Positions 1-11,330 are shown, numbered from the stretch's first letter. The stretch is 64,000 bases of DNA from Hyparrhenia diplandra (GCA_015847255.1 JADLZK010001336.1:32007-96006); one strand, 5' to 3'. The notes: generated by a model not told the origin, from the letters alone. Program-made: numbers and translations.

Positions 1-49
1 GACAAGAGTGTGTGTATATATATGCAGCTAATCCTTCGTTCTACTCTAC

Positions 50-222
50 CTTTGGAGGATAATGGCGACTGGCAGGAGGAGCAGCGACGCGGCTGCCGTT
101 CTGTAGAACATGAAGACGAAGGTATTGATGCCATGGTCGAAGGCTGCCTTGGAGACGACGTTCATGCCAGTGTAGATAAGTTGTATAACGATGGCGATCA
201 GATAGGGCTTCATCGCCTCCAT
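50..222 (-). CDS. WAT1-related (nodulin MtN21/EamA-like) transporter, exon 1 only
   Basis: First exon of a plant WAT1-type membrane transporter of the EamA/DMT superfamily; the rest of the gene lies beyond the left edge. Translation from the ATG at 222-220 gives about 57 residues starting MEAMKPYLIAI. It has two hydrophobic segments separated by the family's SKAAF-x-x-G-x-x-TFVF-x-FYR core, and ends in a leucine-rich helix followed by LQ. An AAG|GTAGAG donor ends the exon at 50/49. A second in-frame ATG follows at 213. The same exon structure and core occur in the complete gene at 15126-11567, so these are same-strand paralogues about 15 kb apart. Known family members move auxin, amino acids or other small metabolites across the plasma membrane or tonoplast; the substrate cannot be read here. 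The upstream ATG at 306 is less likely because the added residues do not resemble the family. Confidence 0.85.
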
Positions 223-1484
223 CTCCACGGATTGGATTCTGAATGGACCACACCCTAGCTGCTCTTGCAGTTGCAGCTGGATTTTGTAAGATATACAACA
301 AATCAAGTACAGTACGTATAACTAGACTAGACACCAGAGAGCAAGTAGCAGATCTACTTACAACTGATTGCAATATCCCCCTCTCTCTATATACAGTATG
401 TAGAAGTCAGATATTTTTAGCTCCAGACGAGTGATATGGGTTGGAAAAGCAGAAATGGCACTACAGATATGTGCTATAAATAGTTTGATTGTGTTGATTT
501 TCTATGGTACGGGTGCTGATTTTAATTAGGATTGTTAGTACCTGCATGCCAACAGAAAGTTAGAAAAGCAGCGTCGTGGCTATTGCCTTTCCTGGTGGTG
601 AAGGATTCTATTCCCGAGCGGCTAAGGTCCAATCCGGTATTCTATTTCGTCTATGCAAGCATTAAAACCAACCATTGCCGACGTCCTCATATATTCTCTA
701 ATTTGGCTAATCTCCGTGCATTAGCAGGTTTACCAAATCGATTCCAACTCAGTGGCAGATAGGCTGCAACATTTCTTTCCTAATAACTAAGACTTTCTTT
801 ACTACTTTACCAACCCATATCACGCTAACTGATACTGTGCCTAGTGATTGATGAAGGTCTAAGAGGAGTAAGAATAGCAAAGCCTACAAATAATGTGATA
901 AGAGTTCGGTTCTAACTACACAACACAAACAGTAGTATGATGGCTCTGCATCGTGTAATCTCGATAGCGTGTGCCACCAGTAAACAATTAAGAAATTTGT
1001 TTGTGTTGGCGAGATCACGTGTTCCTTTGACTACACCAAATCTTATCAAACAGTTTTTATAAGCATGTCATATGGTCTTTTGTCCCACAAACTCCTTTCA
1101 TCATGGTGTGGACATAGCTTTAGCCACAAATGAAGATTTTTTAATGATAACCGAAAAATGATTGACATGGACATCGCTATCAAATCAGAATTGCAATAGG
1201 AGTTCCATTATCTCGAATTGCCATTTTATTATGTTTTTCTTCATTCATTTGCTTGTTGTGGGCTTGGTACATGATATGGCCTAAAATATTAAGGGAAATA
1301 GAACACTACATGGGGTGAGCAGTTATATGGGGGATCGAGGCACATTTGACATGACATATGCCAGCTCTAGCGATGACGACACAACACAAACACTTCAATA
1401 TAATATATTAAAGAATGTGCAGAAGCTATTCTTAGGGCCAAAAGTAGTCAAACCCATTTTTTTTCTCAATGACTAGAAGCCTAT
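223..1484. other. Upstream/intergenic DNA, no gene recognised
   Basis: AT-rich DNA upstream of the left-edge WAT1-like gene. Short open frames such as 532-762 (+) show no family motif and no splice-bounded exon. The promoter of the minus-strand gene should lie in the first few hundred bases, but I see no convincing TATA box. Confidence 0.5.
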
Positions 1485-1605
1485 GTGTAATAGTCTTGAT
1501 TTTCTTTTTCTTTCTTTTATGTTTCATGTACCCACTTGTAAACTTTGCTGTTTTAATTTTAATAAAAGACTAGTAGGGGAGCCCCCTCCTGTTTTCCTCA
1601 AAAAA
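1485..1605 (+). mobile_element. 5'-truncated LINE 3' tail
   Basis: The segment runs through a T-rich stretch to AATAAAAGACTAG, then GGGGAGCCCCCTCC, then TTTTCCTC and a short A-rich tail at 1600-1605. This is the layout of grass L1 3' ends: a short stem of G and C runs just before the tail. The LINE tail at 52868-52997 has the same kind of G-run/C-run pair. No coding part remains and no target duplication is evident, so the left boundary is approximate. Confidence 0.45.
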
Positions 1606-1984
1606 TATATATTATATTCAATTGTCAGTTTAAAGTCTAAGACCAAAGAAATCCAGCTCCAACTATTTCCGCGTCTAATTAGTGGCGGACTCAAGGCCCA
1701 GCGACCTTGGATGCGGACCTGCCTTTTTGAATAAATGGGTTTGGCCCAATAGAAATTCTGAAATTCACGTGAAGAAATCTCAAAGGACTGAGGTGGCTGT
1801 GGTGATTTTGGGAATGTCAGAGTCAGACATCTTGTCCTATATGTTTGATTTTGTTCAGTACAAAAACACATCTGGCTAGCGCGTCATTAGTCTATTCTTT
1901 GCTTGTCCTTGCACGGTGCACGAAGATGAATTGCATCACAATTCGGTCTTTGTCACCTTCAGCATCCACGACGCAACACCCTTT

Positions 1985-2345
1985 CTGCGAGAAGAGTCCT
2001 ATATATGAAGAAATTAGACACCCTCATTGTCGCACATTTCATATTGTAGTCGTGCTTCAGGTGCAGTTTTAAAATGTTATCCTATACACCAGAGAAAGTA
2101 ACTAATAAGAATCATTCTTTGAAAAACTAATAAGAAATGTTCTTTGAAATGATTATAAGTGAAATATGTCCTGTCTCTAGGCTATGATCCTGAAATATGA
2201 GTGGTCTTCCCCAAAATAGAAGGCATGAAAAATTGCAGAGCGAATGGACAAAAATGTTTTTGTTGCCACCCTTGCATACATACGGTCCAGCGTATAACAT
2301 TAGGAGATTTTACGTTACAAGCTAAGAAAGAGAAAGTACTTGAGA
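1985..2345 (+). repeat. Dispersed repeat R2, copy 1
   Basis: Non-coding segment that recurs at 49353-49640 and, in part and rearranged, at 46800-46895. Shared blocks include a CAGAGAAAGTAACTAATAAG motif, a stretch about 30 bases long around TTTTTGTTGCCACCC (near 2255), and TTTTACGTTA followed by GCTAAGAAAGAGAA. I cannot assign a TE class. The Reina-like element starts about 55 bases after the homology fades. Confidence 0.6.
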
Positions 2346-2400
2346 ACGGTGACAATAGAGAGAAAGTCTGAACTTTTGGTGAAAAGGTGCTACAACTTAC

Positions 2401-2731
2401 TGTGAGCAAGTACCAGCCATCATCCAGGAACCAAGACAAGGATGACGCTGCTGAACCGGAGAGGCCCAAGACCGTGAGGCCCAAGAAGCCCAGTACTCGT
2501 TATGGCTCTGGTGATTGGGTCCAGTAGGCGCTTGCACGCGCGAGTGAGACTACTCGTCTCTGTAATACTTAAGGAGAGCTGGTGAGAGAGAGGGGTATCG
2601 AATTTGAAACCAAAACTCTGAACTCGACAGCTAATCATTCATCGTCGCTTTGCTGTTCTTCTTCTTCCTCACGTCTTCTTCCTCCTCTCTTCCTACCGAT
2701 TATCCCTAGCACCCCACCTCTGCTGCTCACA
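2401..2731 (+). repeat. 5' LTR of the Reina-like element
   Basis: Starts TGTGAGCAAG and ends CTGCTCACA; identical base for base by eye to 7911-8241. Its first part carries the same open frame that encodes the last residues of Pol at the 3' end. Confidence 0.95.
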
Positions 2732-2733
2732 TC

Positions 2734-2745
2734 TGGTATCAGAGA
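2734..2745 (+). other. Primer-binding site (initiator tRNA-Met)
   Basis: TGGTATCAGAGA lies two bases after the 5' LTR and is complementary to the 3' end of initiator tRNA-Met, the usual primer for this group. Confidence 0.85.
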
Positions 2746-2976
2746 CGACGGTCCTCGGCACTAATTGCGTTCGCCCCGCTGATTCCATCGATTGCTTGAA
2801 CCTAATCGGATTCGGTTGGTCTAATCTCTTATCGAAGTCTGTGGACTGCAGTTCGATTTGAGGATTCCGTAATTCCAATCCACGGGTCGCAATTTGTGGT
2901 GGGAGCGACCGATCTGGAGCCTGCGTCCGCATCCGCCCACGACCACTTCACCCGGCGTCAGAAGAAACTCGGGGCG

Positions 2977-4478
2977 ATGGATCCCACCCACAAGCTCTTC
3001 CTCGACGAGCTCGACCGCCGCCTGGAGAAGCGCTTCTCCACCGTCGACAAGCGCTTCGACGACTTGGAGACGAAGATCGACAACAACGCCTCATCGGCGT
3101 CCACCCGCCTTGACGAGCTCGAGAGCGCCCGCAAGGTATTCGACGATTGGCGCTCTGGGATCGACGGCAACATCGACGACCTACAGGGCGACATCAAACG
3201 CCTCACAAGCCTGAAGCTGGAGGTGGGCAAGGTCACCAAGTATATGGAGAGATCCATGGTGGACGGCCCCACACCTTCGCCGGGCATCTACGGAGCGGGT
3301 CCGTCGTTGGGGATTCCTAAGTCCCCGTCGGCGCCCTTCGCCGCCGTCCGTGTTCGACCACGAGGACAAGCCTCAGGGCTCGAAGCTTCCCAAGTCTGCT
3401 CCGCCCTCGCCGCGGATCTGGGCACACCAACCCCCACTCCGCAAGCAGGCGCCACCTCCACTACCGTTGTCGTCCCCGACGCATGGTGGACCTGCGGCTG
3501 CCCCCGCACCCATCTGCGGGATTCGCGGCCCAACCCGCCCAACGGGCACCACGTCGAGCAGGGTGGCTATGGAGTGGTCACCACTCTGTGGCCACCACAA
3601 TCACAGGGTATGTCCAACGTTCATCCTCTTCCCTCCTTCAATGTTCCCTTGCCACCACCACGTCCACGACCACCACATCCATATGGTCACTATGATGCTG
3701 CATATCAGGGGGGGTGCGCGCGGGGATCAGTTTGGCAAACTGCCGAAATTTGATTTTCCAAAATTTGATGGGGAACATGCTAAGCTCTGGATTAAACAAG
3801 CCACGCACTACTTTAAGTTGTATCGTGTTGAGTCTGAGGTTTGGGTATCTGCGTCTGCCATGCATTTCCAAGGAGTAGCCAAACGCTGGTTATCAGCAAT
3901 AGAGGATCAGTTAGAGTCTATGAGTTGGTCTGAATTTTGCTCTCGCTTGCTTATGCGCTTTGCTCGTGACGAGCATGAAGTGCTCTTGCGCCGATTCTTT
4001 CAGATGAAGCATACGGGTTCAATTGGAGACTATATTGATGAATTTGTGCTCTAGTAGATGACCTTACTGCATATGCTAAGCACCCAGACCCACTGTATTA
4101 TGTTCAACGCTTTGTAGATGGGCTCAAAGATGAATTTAAAGCTGCTCTTATGTTACATCGCCCTTTCGACACTCGATACTGCTTGTGTGCTTGCTAAACT
4201 GCAGGACGAAGCGATGGGCCATCTGAAGAAACCATTCAAACGCTGGGACAATGGTGGTGGGGCTTCGACAGGATGGAATGGAGGACAGTCATTGCCACCT
4301 CCTCCAATCAAGCCAACTGACGTTGAAGCAAAGAGAGGCATACCAGCAGTACCAGCTCTGACTGAAGAACGCTTTGCGGGCTCTACGTGCATCTCGTTGA
4401 GCCCAAGGCCTCTGTTATCGATGTGGTGGCAAATGGACCCGTGAACACAAATGTCCTGAAACAATCCAGTTACATTAT
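2977..4478 (+). pseudogene. Gag of the Reina-like element, frame-broken
   Basis: The likely start is the ATG at 2977 (MDPTHKLFLDEL). An N-terminal coiled-coil-like stretch follows, rich in Asp, Glu, Arg and Lys. The capsid-type Retrotrans_gag domain reads in another frame at about 3745-4050 (FPKFDGEHAKLWI, then a WL-x-AIEDQLESMSW block). A CCHC-like knuckle near 4425-4475 reads CYRCGGKWTREHKC. The reading frame changes near 3345, 4050, 4180 and 4390, with a TAG at 4052, so no full Gag can be made from this copy as written. Since the LTRs are identical, the breaks are either very recent, inherited from an already defective parent that moved in trans, or consensus errors. Confidence 0.9.
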
Positions 4479-7400
4479 GTGCAAGAAATGTGGGATATGC
4501 TTCCAGAACCTGAAGACTCTGATGAGGTAATTGCTGATGACCCCATACCTGATGCTCAAGTGATGATGCACCTTTCAGCTGCAGCAGCTGTGGGATCAGT
4601 GGCTCTGAAGACCTTGAGTCTGAATGGTGTAATCCAAGATCATCCTGTCTCTATTCTAGTGGATTCTGGTAGTTCTAACACCTTTATCAGCACTACTATT
4701 GCAAAGTCATTGAGTGGCGTTCAGCAACTGCCAGAACCAATATCTGTCCAAGTGGCAAATGGAGCATTGATTCAGTGCACTGAGTACATTCCAGCTGCAA
4801 CATGGTCTGTACAAGGCTCCACCTTCTCAACTGATCTGAAGCTGTTACCATTGTCAGCCTATGATATGATTCTGGGATTAGATTGGTTCGGTACTTTCAG
4901 TCCTATGCAAGTCCACTGGCAACAGAAGTGGTTGTCCATTCCTTATCAAGGGTCTCAGTTAGTACTGATTGGGGATGATCCTGAACTTCAAGTTGGCTCT
5001 GTGCTGTAGCTTTCCTTGATACAAGATACCAATGACTCCATTGCTCGGGCGATCGCGACAAGTAGCATTCACCCTGCTATTCAGCACATTCTGTCAGGTT
5101 TTCCAACATTGTTTCAGAAACCAACAGAATTACCACCTAGTCGGGATTGTGATCATTCTATCCCATTGGTCGCTGGGGCACAACCGGTTTTCATAAGGCC
5201 CTACCGCTATGCTCCACAACTCAAGAATGAGATTGAGCGCCAAGTCACCGAGATCTCGCAACAAGGGATTATCCGTAAGAGCACGAGTGCATTCGCTTCC
5301 CCTGTATTGCTAGTCAAGAAAAAAGACGGGTCATGGCGTTTCTGTGTAGACTACCGTCATCTCAACGCCATCACAGTCAAGGGCAAATACCCGGTGCCGA
5401 TTATTGATGAGCTGCTTGATGAGCTATCTGGTGCTCGGTTCTTTACCAGTCTTGACTTACAGGCCGGTTTCCATCAGATACGCATAAAATCAGGGGAAGA
5501 ACACAAAACCGCCTTCCAGACCCATTTTGGGCACCTCGAATTTTCGAGTTATGGCTTTTGGACTGACAGGAGAACCTGGGTCCTTCCAAGATGCAATCAA
5601 CACGACCTTGGCTCCATTCCTGCGCAAGTTTCTCCTTGTATTCTTCGATGACATCTTAATATACAGCCCCACTTGGGAGTCTCATCTGGAGCATGTCCGG
5701 TTGGTGCTGGAAGTGTTGGCTAAAGATCAGTGGAAATTAAAGCTTTCTAAGTGCTCCTTCGCCCAGCAGCAGATTGCCTACTTGGGTCACGTTATCAGCA
5801 GTGCCGGCGTATCTACTGATCCTGCAAAACTGAACGCCATTGCCGACTGGCCTGTACCAACGACAGTCAAGGAATTGAGGGGATTTCTCGGTTTGGCAGG
5901 ATATTACCGCAAATTTGTCCGCCACTTTGGTATTATTTCTAAGCCACTCACAAATCTGCTGCGTAAACATTCCCTGTTTATCTGGACTTCTGAGCATGAT
6001 TTGGCGTTTCAAGCTCTCAAGGCTGCCCTCTGTAGTTCCCCTGTTTTGGCTCTACCCGACTTCAGTAAACCGTTCTGTATTGAAACGGATGCATCAGATG
6101 CTGGTGTGGGTGCTGTCCTGATGCAAGACGGGCATCCATTGGCTTACCTGAGTAAGGCGCTCGGCCCCAAGACTCGCGGTCTATCAACATACGAGAAGGA
6201 GTACATGGCGATCCTTCTTGCTGTTCAGGCCTGGCGGCCATACCTTCAGTTTCAAGAGTTTCTTATACTGACAGACCAAAAAAGTTTGACTCAATTGAGT
6301 GATCAGCGTTTGCATACGAGCTGGCAACAGAAGGTCTTTTCCAAACTTCTGGGCTTGCAGTATCGAATCATCTATCGCCAAGGCTCTGAGAATCGAGCAG
6401 CGGATGCACTTTCTCGCCACCCGGCTCCTCCATCTGTCCGCAATGCTGTGCCTGCCCTGGTGCCCTCTTGGCTGTCCGCAGTAGCAGCTACTTATGAGCA
6501 CGATACTTTTGCCCAGGAGCTCATTACCAAGTTAGCAGTGGATCCTCAGTCTGCACCTGACTATACTTGGAAAGATGGAATTCTACGCTACCGTAACAAG
6601 GTGTTTGTTGGTGATGATGCTAAGTTCCAGAATCGCTTAATTGCAGAGTTCCATGCTTCAGCTTGGGGTGGCCACTCCGGCATCCCAGTAACATGTGCTC
6701 GACTCAAGCAGTATTTTTTCTGGAAGGGTCTCGCTTCGGCAGTATCATCTTATGTCAAATCCTGTATGATTTGCCAGCAGTCCAAGTCTGATCGTACCAA
6801 GAAGCCCGGCTTGCTTCAAACACTTCCAGTTCCTGATTCTGCTTGGCAGGTTATCTCTCTTGATTTCGTTGAGGGTCTTTCCACTTCACATGGTTTCAAT
6901 TGTATCCTGGTCGTCATTGATCTGTTTACCAAGTATGGACACTTCATTGCCCTTTGTCACCCGTTCTCTGCCAGTTCAGTCGCTCAGGTATTCCTTGATC
7001 AAGTATATCGTCATCATGGGTTACCAATGAAACTGGTGTCCGACCGCGACCGCATTTTCACTTCCAATTTCTGGGATGACTTGTTCACAATGGCGGATGT
7101 CAAGCTGTGCCGTAGCACACCATACCATCCCGAATCTGATGGGCAAACGGAACGACTGAATCAATGCTTGGAGACCTATCTGCGCTGTTTCGTGCATGCT
7201 TGCCCGAGCCATTGGAGTAAATGGTTGGCCACAGCTGAGTTCTGGTATAACACCTGTCCACATTCTGCACTTGGTCGATCCCCTTTTGAGGCATTATATG
7301 GATATGCTCCCCGGCTACTGGTGCTTCCAACATCCACACCTTCTGATTCTGAGTTGGCTAGTTGGTCTCCTGATCGTGCCTGGATGGACCAGTTACTGAA

Positions 7401-8037
7401 GCATCACCTTCATCGGGCCAAAACAAGACTGAAGAAGCAGGCTGATCAGCATCGATCTGAACGTTGCTTTGACATTGGTGACAAAGTTTTCGTCAAGCTC
7501 CAACCGTATGTCCAGTCCTCGTTGGCTCCACGTGCTCATCAGAAACTGTCGTTCAAGTTCTTTGGCCCGTATGAAATCATTGGCAAGATCGGCAGTGTGG
7601 CATACAAGCTGGCTCTTCCTGCTCATTCCTCTATTCACCCGGTTTTCCATGTCTCGCAGTTGAAGAAAGCAGTGGGTGCTGGTCATCAGGTAACTCCAGT
7701 ATTACCATCTGACTTCGCTATGAAGCTGGTACCTGAGCAGGTGCTGCAGACTCGTTCCGTTCGTCGTGGTACTTCCTCTGTCCAGCAGGTCTACATCAAG
7801 TGGAACAATCTGCCGGCCACACTTGCCACTTGGGAAGATTATGAAGCTCTGCGTCAAGAGTTTCCTCGTGCCACCGCTTGGGGTCAAGCTGTGAGCAAAG
7901 GAGGAGGGGATGTGAGCAAGTACCAGCCATCATCCAGGAACCAAGACAAGGATGACGCTGCTGAACCGGAGAGGCCCAAGACCGTGAGGCCCAAGAAGCC
8001 CAGTACTCGTTATGGCTCTGGTGATTGGGTCCAGTAG
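4479..8037 (+). pseudogene. Pol of the Reina-like element (PR-RT-RH-IN-chromodomain), nearly intact
   Basis: The protease has its active-site block ILVDSGSSNTFI near 4655-4690. A TAG at 5007-5009 interrupts the frame where a CAG would fit. RT follows with SWRFCVDYRHLN, SLDLQAGFHQI and the catalytic FFDDILIYS. An extra T in a T-run near 5540 shifts the frame once. From 5527 one frame runs to 8037: RNase H (TDASDAGVGAVL, YEKEYMAIL, LTDQKSL), integrase zinc finger (GGHSG ... CMICQQSK), the integrase core acidic residues (SLDF, SDRDRIF, ESDGQTERL), and a chromodomain-like end (VYIKWNNLPATLATWEDY). The last 41 residues and the stop lie inside the 3' LTR. Two single-base changes separate this pol from an open frame. 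Confidence 0.95.
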
Positions 8038-8241
8038 GCGCTTGCACGCGCGAGTGAGACTACTCGTCTCTGTAATACTTAAGGAGAGCTGGTGAGAGAG
8101 AGGGGTATCGAATTTGAAACCAAAACTCTGAACTCGACAGCTAATCATTCATCGTCGCTTTGCTGTTCTTCTTCTTCCTCACGTCTTCTTCCTCCTCTCT
8201 TCCTACCGATTATCCCTAGCACCCCACCTCTGCTGCTCACA
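7911..8241 (+). repeat. 3' LTR of the Reina-like element
   Basis: Copy of 2401-2731 without differences by eye. It is preceded by the purine tract inside pol and followed by the TSD CTTAC at 8242-8246. The stop codon of pol is at 8035-8037 within it. Confidence 0.95.
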
Positions 8242-8543
8242 CTTACCTGCTTACCAGATGGTTGAGATGCTGCTTCTATATATCTCCCATCATCGCTCCC
8301 TGCCAAGATGATCAGAAAATGCTGCAAATGGACTAATGTGCTGCAGAACAGAACATGTTACACAACTATGGAGTACAACATATGCAGAGAATACATTAGA
8401 TAAGATACTCAGGAAAGCACGAGTTGCATTAGCTAGCACTGAAGAGAAGAATCTTTGTACCTAATCTGAAAAGAATGCTCTGACTAAAAGTAAAGAATGC
8501 TCTGAATAAAAGCGCAGTAGATCATTCTGGAAGTTACAGATTT

Positions 8544-8650
8544 TCAGAAACACTCTTTTTTCCCCTTGGCTTTGGTGATAGCTGTACCTGGCAAGTCCAT
8601 CTTTCGGAAGGAGATGTTCCTCAGCAGCTCATCGTTAGGGAGGAGACATC
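8544..8650 (-). other. Possible coding exon of unknown gene
   Basis: On the minus strand a CACACCAG|GA acceptor-like site at 8651/8650 opens a 35-codon frame. It contains CLLPNDELLRNISFRKMDL and ends in a Lys-rich tail with a TGA at 8546-8544. The amino-acid composition looks protein-like, but I recognise no family and the phase cannot be linked to another exon. It may be a relic of the same broken locus as the NLR pseudogene upstream on this strand. Confidence 0.2.
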
Positions 8651-9234
8651 CTGGTGTGGCATTCAAAATGAAACATTCCCATAAATCACTTTGAAAGATC
8701 ATGCAATGTTAGGCTATAAGATCCAACTGAATCAAAAAGGTTAAATTATATGGATATGTGCTCCTAGAGCCCCAACTAAAAATATCTACACCATTTCCTC
8801 ACTTGCTACAATCACACTGGACCAATCTACTTTTTACTTATCAGCAAGTACTTGCAAAGATATTGCCCACTATTCTTTCAGTTTAAGAATTAGTATCAAC
8901 AAGTATATTAGTCACGCCACGTGTAAGAAATTTTATGACCAAATAATCTGAGCATCGATTAGTCAAGACTTCACTATAGTATTACATTGTGCATGGCAGG
9001 ACTTCTTCTAACAACTATTATGGAGCAATTTTCTGAACAGTACATGAAGCAGTAGCTTGCTATCTCAATACACTCCCTAACGCTGAAGGCGACATGGCCC
9101 AACATATATTCAGTACCAGAAAAGCATAATAAGTAGTACAACTACAATAGCCAACGCCATGATTCCTAAAATGTAGGCAATAGGATGCATAAAACCGTAC
9201 TGAAGTTGACTCCTTGTTGCAATAAACAATTTTC
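8651..9234. other. No gene recognised
   Basis: AT-rich sequence between the possible exon and the NLR relic. It includes, at 9019-9068, one copy of a 50-bp direct repeat shared with 10100-10149. Nothing else is identifiable. Confidence 0.4.
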
Positions 9235-10075
9235 ACTTTCATGTGAATTGGATATCTTGGATTTTTTGTGTGTGGCCTCCTTAAGCACATACTTTCCAGC
9301 CCTCTTATATGATTCATGTGCTCCAGCAGCTGCCCCAATTTTTGCAGTAATCTCTTTTTAGTTTTAAGAGGTTCTCAATCCTAGCAATTTTATAGGTATA
9401 TGATTCAGCTTTGTGCACATTTAAACAAAGCTTCAGCATCTGAAGATTGGGCAATGCCTCTTTCTGAAAGATCAAGCGAAGTGCAGCACACCTGTACTTG
9501 AAATACTTCAGAGCTGGTAGTGACCCACTATTTCACACGACACTTTTTGCATTGGGTTTGTGGACATACAAAGAGAGAACACCTAGAACAGGCAATCCTA
9601 TGAGGATATCAATGTCGCTGCTCAGCAATACTCTGACGGCAATTTTCAGAACATAGAGTCTTCGAGTCCGACAATCCATGTTGGAAGTCTGAAAAATATG
9701 CAACTGGACGACAATACCTCGAGTCTCTGAAGAAGCTTAGGAGTACAGGGCATGTCATTCTGATCAATGAACATCGTCATGCCTAAAGGAAAAGGACCCA
9801 CTCTAAGAGATTTGAGGTTAGCAAGCTTCCCAATAGACGAGGACAAAGCAACTAGATTTCTCATTAGATTATGATCGGTTACAACTTTAGATTAGGTGAC
9901 ATAAAGATTCTGTAGGTTTATCAGCCCACCAAGGCTTTGTGCATTGTCTTCAGAGTTGCTACCCATGTCAAAATGTTTAAGTGATTGCAGAGATGTGATG
10001 CGACCAATCCCATCAGGTAGCTCCGTCCCGTTTGGAAGACTGAGATGCAGCAAGCCTAGGAGAAATAATATCAGT
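9235..10075 (-). pseudogene. NLR disease-resistance gene relic, LRR end only
   Basis: The minus strand reads as the C-terminal leucine-rich-repeat part of a grass CC-NB-LRR protein. In order it has LPDGIGRITSLQSLKHF, GGLINLQNLYV, SSSIGKLANLKSLRV, RLPTWIVGL, SSDIDILIGLPVLGVLSL, GSLPALKYFKYRCAALRL and EALPNLQMLKL, then a tail near the usual end of such proteins. It is broken by a TAA after NLYVT (about 9894), a frameshift near 9655, a TGA in the later LRR part and another frame change near the tail. No NB-ARC motif (P-loop, GLPL, MHD) is visible upstream. It lies between two WAT1-like paralogues and shares their strand. Confidence 0.8.
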
Positions 10076-10099
10076 TGGGACAACCAACACTTTTGCATT

Positions 10100-10149
10100 T
10101 ATGGAGCAGTTTTCTAAACAATACATGAAGCAGTAACTTGCTATCTCAA
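10100..10149 (+). repeat. 50-bp direct repeat flanking the NLR relic
   Basis: This segment, beginning TATGGAGCAGTTTTCT, matches 9019-9068 with only a few substitutions. The two copies bracket the NLR relic at about 1.08 kb spacing, so they may mark a local duplication or rearrangement. Confidence 0.75.
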
Positions 10150-10380
10150 AATGACCCATGTTCTGGACATAACGGTGGGTTCAGTCTTCTAGGTTTCTAG
10201 CTATCTGTGATAGTTTTATGTAATGAAGATGAATAAATGAACTGTATAATCGAATCATGATCTACTTATAAGAAAAGAAATATTAAATTCCTTCAATACT
10301 AAGTACATATTGCAGAGATGAAATAAGGAGATGAAGAACAAAAACACAATTCACAAGAACACAATCATGACGAATCGCAG
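10150..10380. other. No gene recognised
   Basis: AT-rich DNA between the 50-bp repeat and repeat R1. No motif identified. Confidence 0.4.
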
Positions 10381-11330
10381 AGTACATGAGGACGGATCAG
10401 ACCTCCTCTTCCCACCGAAAACATTCATAAATACGTGCACTTGTTCTTGGACCTCTCTCAAGAGCTAGAAGGAGAAGAAACCCTAGCCTAGAATGAGAAA
10501 ATAAAAATAGAGACGAGGTAAGAAGGTTAGAGGGCTGCCATGTCTTATTTATAGGGCCTATTACACCTTTTGCCCCTAAGTAAATTTAGAGCCAAACCAC
10601 ACACCCAGGGGTGATATGGTCCAGCTTGGGATAATCTTGATTCGACGGCCACTGCACCTTCTCATGAGGTAGCTTCGCCCCGACACGAACTCCTTGATGC
10701 TGCCACGTGCCACCCTTCCGCCTTGGAACCTCCGCTGGGTTTTGAGGACTAAACCAGCGAAACCTACCGCTGATGGTTTTGAGGCCCAAACCACCAAACC
10801 ACTCATGAGTAATGTACTCCATACACATCTCCCGCTCCACGACACGTGTCACCGCCATCTTCGACCTTCCGACTGCCAAGTCTTCTAGAGCCTCCCGCTC
10901 TACTTGCACGCGTCTGCCGCCTTGAACCGATCAACATGGTCACTCTTGTAAACTTGCACTTGTCGATGACCCGTGTGTCAGCCACCGTGGCTACTGACCC
11001 GACGCTTCGGTCCCTAGGTCCAATAAGCCTCATGTCCGCCCTTCACCGGTCCGGCCCGGTTTGTCGGCACAACATGTCCCTACTTGACCTTCACCTCGCT
11101 GTCGACCATTGCCTCCGAACTCCACACCTGCACACCACAAATCAAGAGGCATGCACACATTGCTTTCACTATTGTAGAATTAGTTCGACGAACTCAACCA
11201 ATTCAATTCGTGGATCACACGTTAACAAGCACTCATCACAAAACGAACCACAAGGGTACTTATCGACCTTGTGTTTGCACTTGTCAAACTCAAATGGCAG
11301 GTTATGATGGAAGAACTTTTGAGTCACACA
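10381..11330 (-). repeat. Dispersed repeat R1, copy 1 (promoter- or LTR-like)
   Basis: About 0.95 kb that recurs in the same orientation at 48219-48972 with clear but imperfect similarity. Shared blocks include ATATGGTCC, GATAATCTTGAT, GCACTTGTCGATG and GTGTCAGCCACC. On the minus strand a TATA box (TATAAATAAG, 10553-10544) is followed by a leader with AACCCTAG, the arrangement of a promoter or LTR U3-R. No protein family is recognised in the short frames. Confidence 0.6.
10544..10553 (-). promoter_or_regulatory. TATA box in repeat R1
   Basis: TATAAATAAG on the minus strand, just downstream of a GGCCC block. The second R1 copy has TTAAATAGG at the matching place (near 48405), so the element is only partly conserved. 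Confidence 0.4.

Larger units (their letters stand above)
2401..8241 (+). mobile_element. Reina-like Ty3/gypsy chromovirus, complete ends, very young
   Basis: A 5841-bp LTR retrotransposon with two 331-bp LTRs that I read as identical, each TG...CA. It is flanked by the 5-bp duplication CTTAC (2396-2400 and 8242-8246). A primer-binding site matching initiator tRNA-Met (TGGTATCAGAGA) starts at 2734, and a purine tract (AAAGGAGGAGGGGA, about 7897-7910) abuts the 3' LTR. Domain order is Gag, protease, reverse transcriptase, RNase H, integrase, chromodomain-like tail, that is Ty3 order. Short LTRs, small size and the C-terminal chromodomain suggest the Reina clade. Identical LTRs imply recent insertion, yet gag has several frame breaks and pol has one stop and one frameshift. 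Confidence 0.95.

Noticed and set aside
532..762. 76-codon plus-strand frame upstream of the first WAT1-like gene
   Set aside because: Uses a non-ATG start in an AT-rich region, with no family motif, no splice signals and no copy elsewhere in the window.
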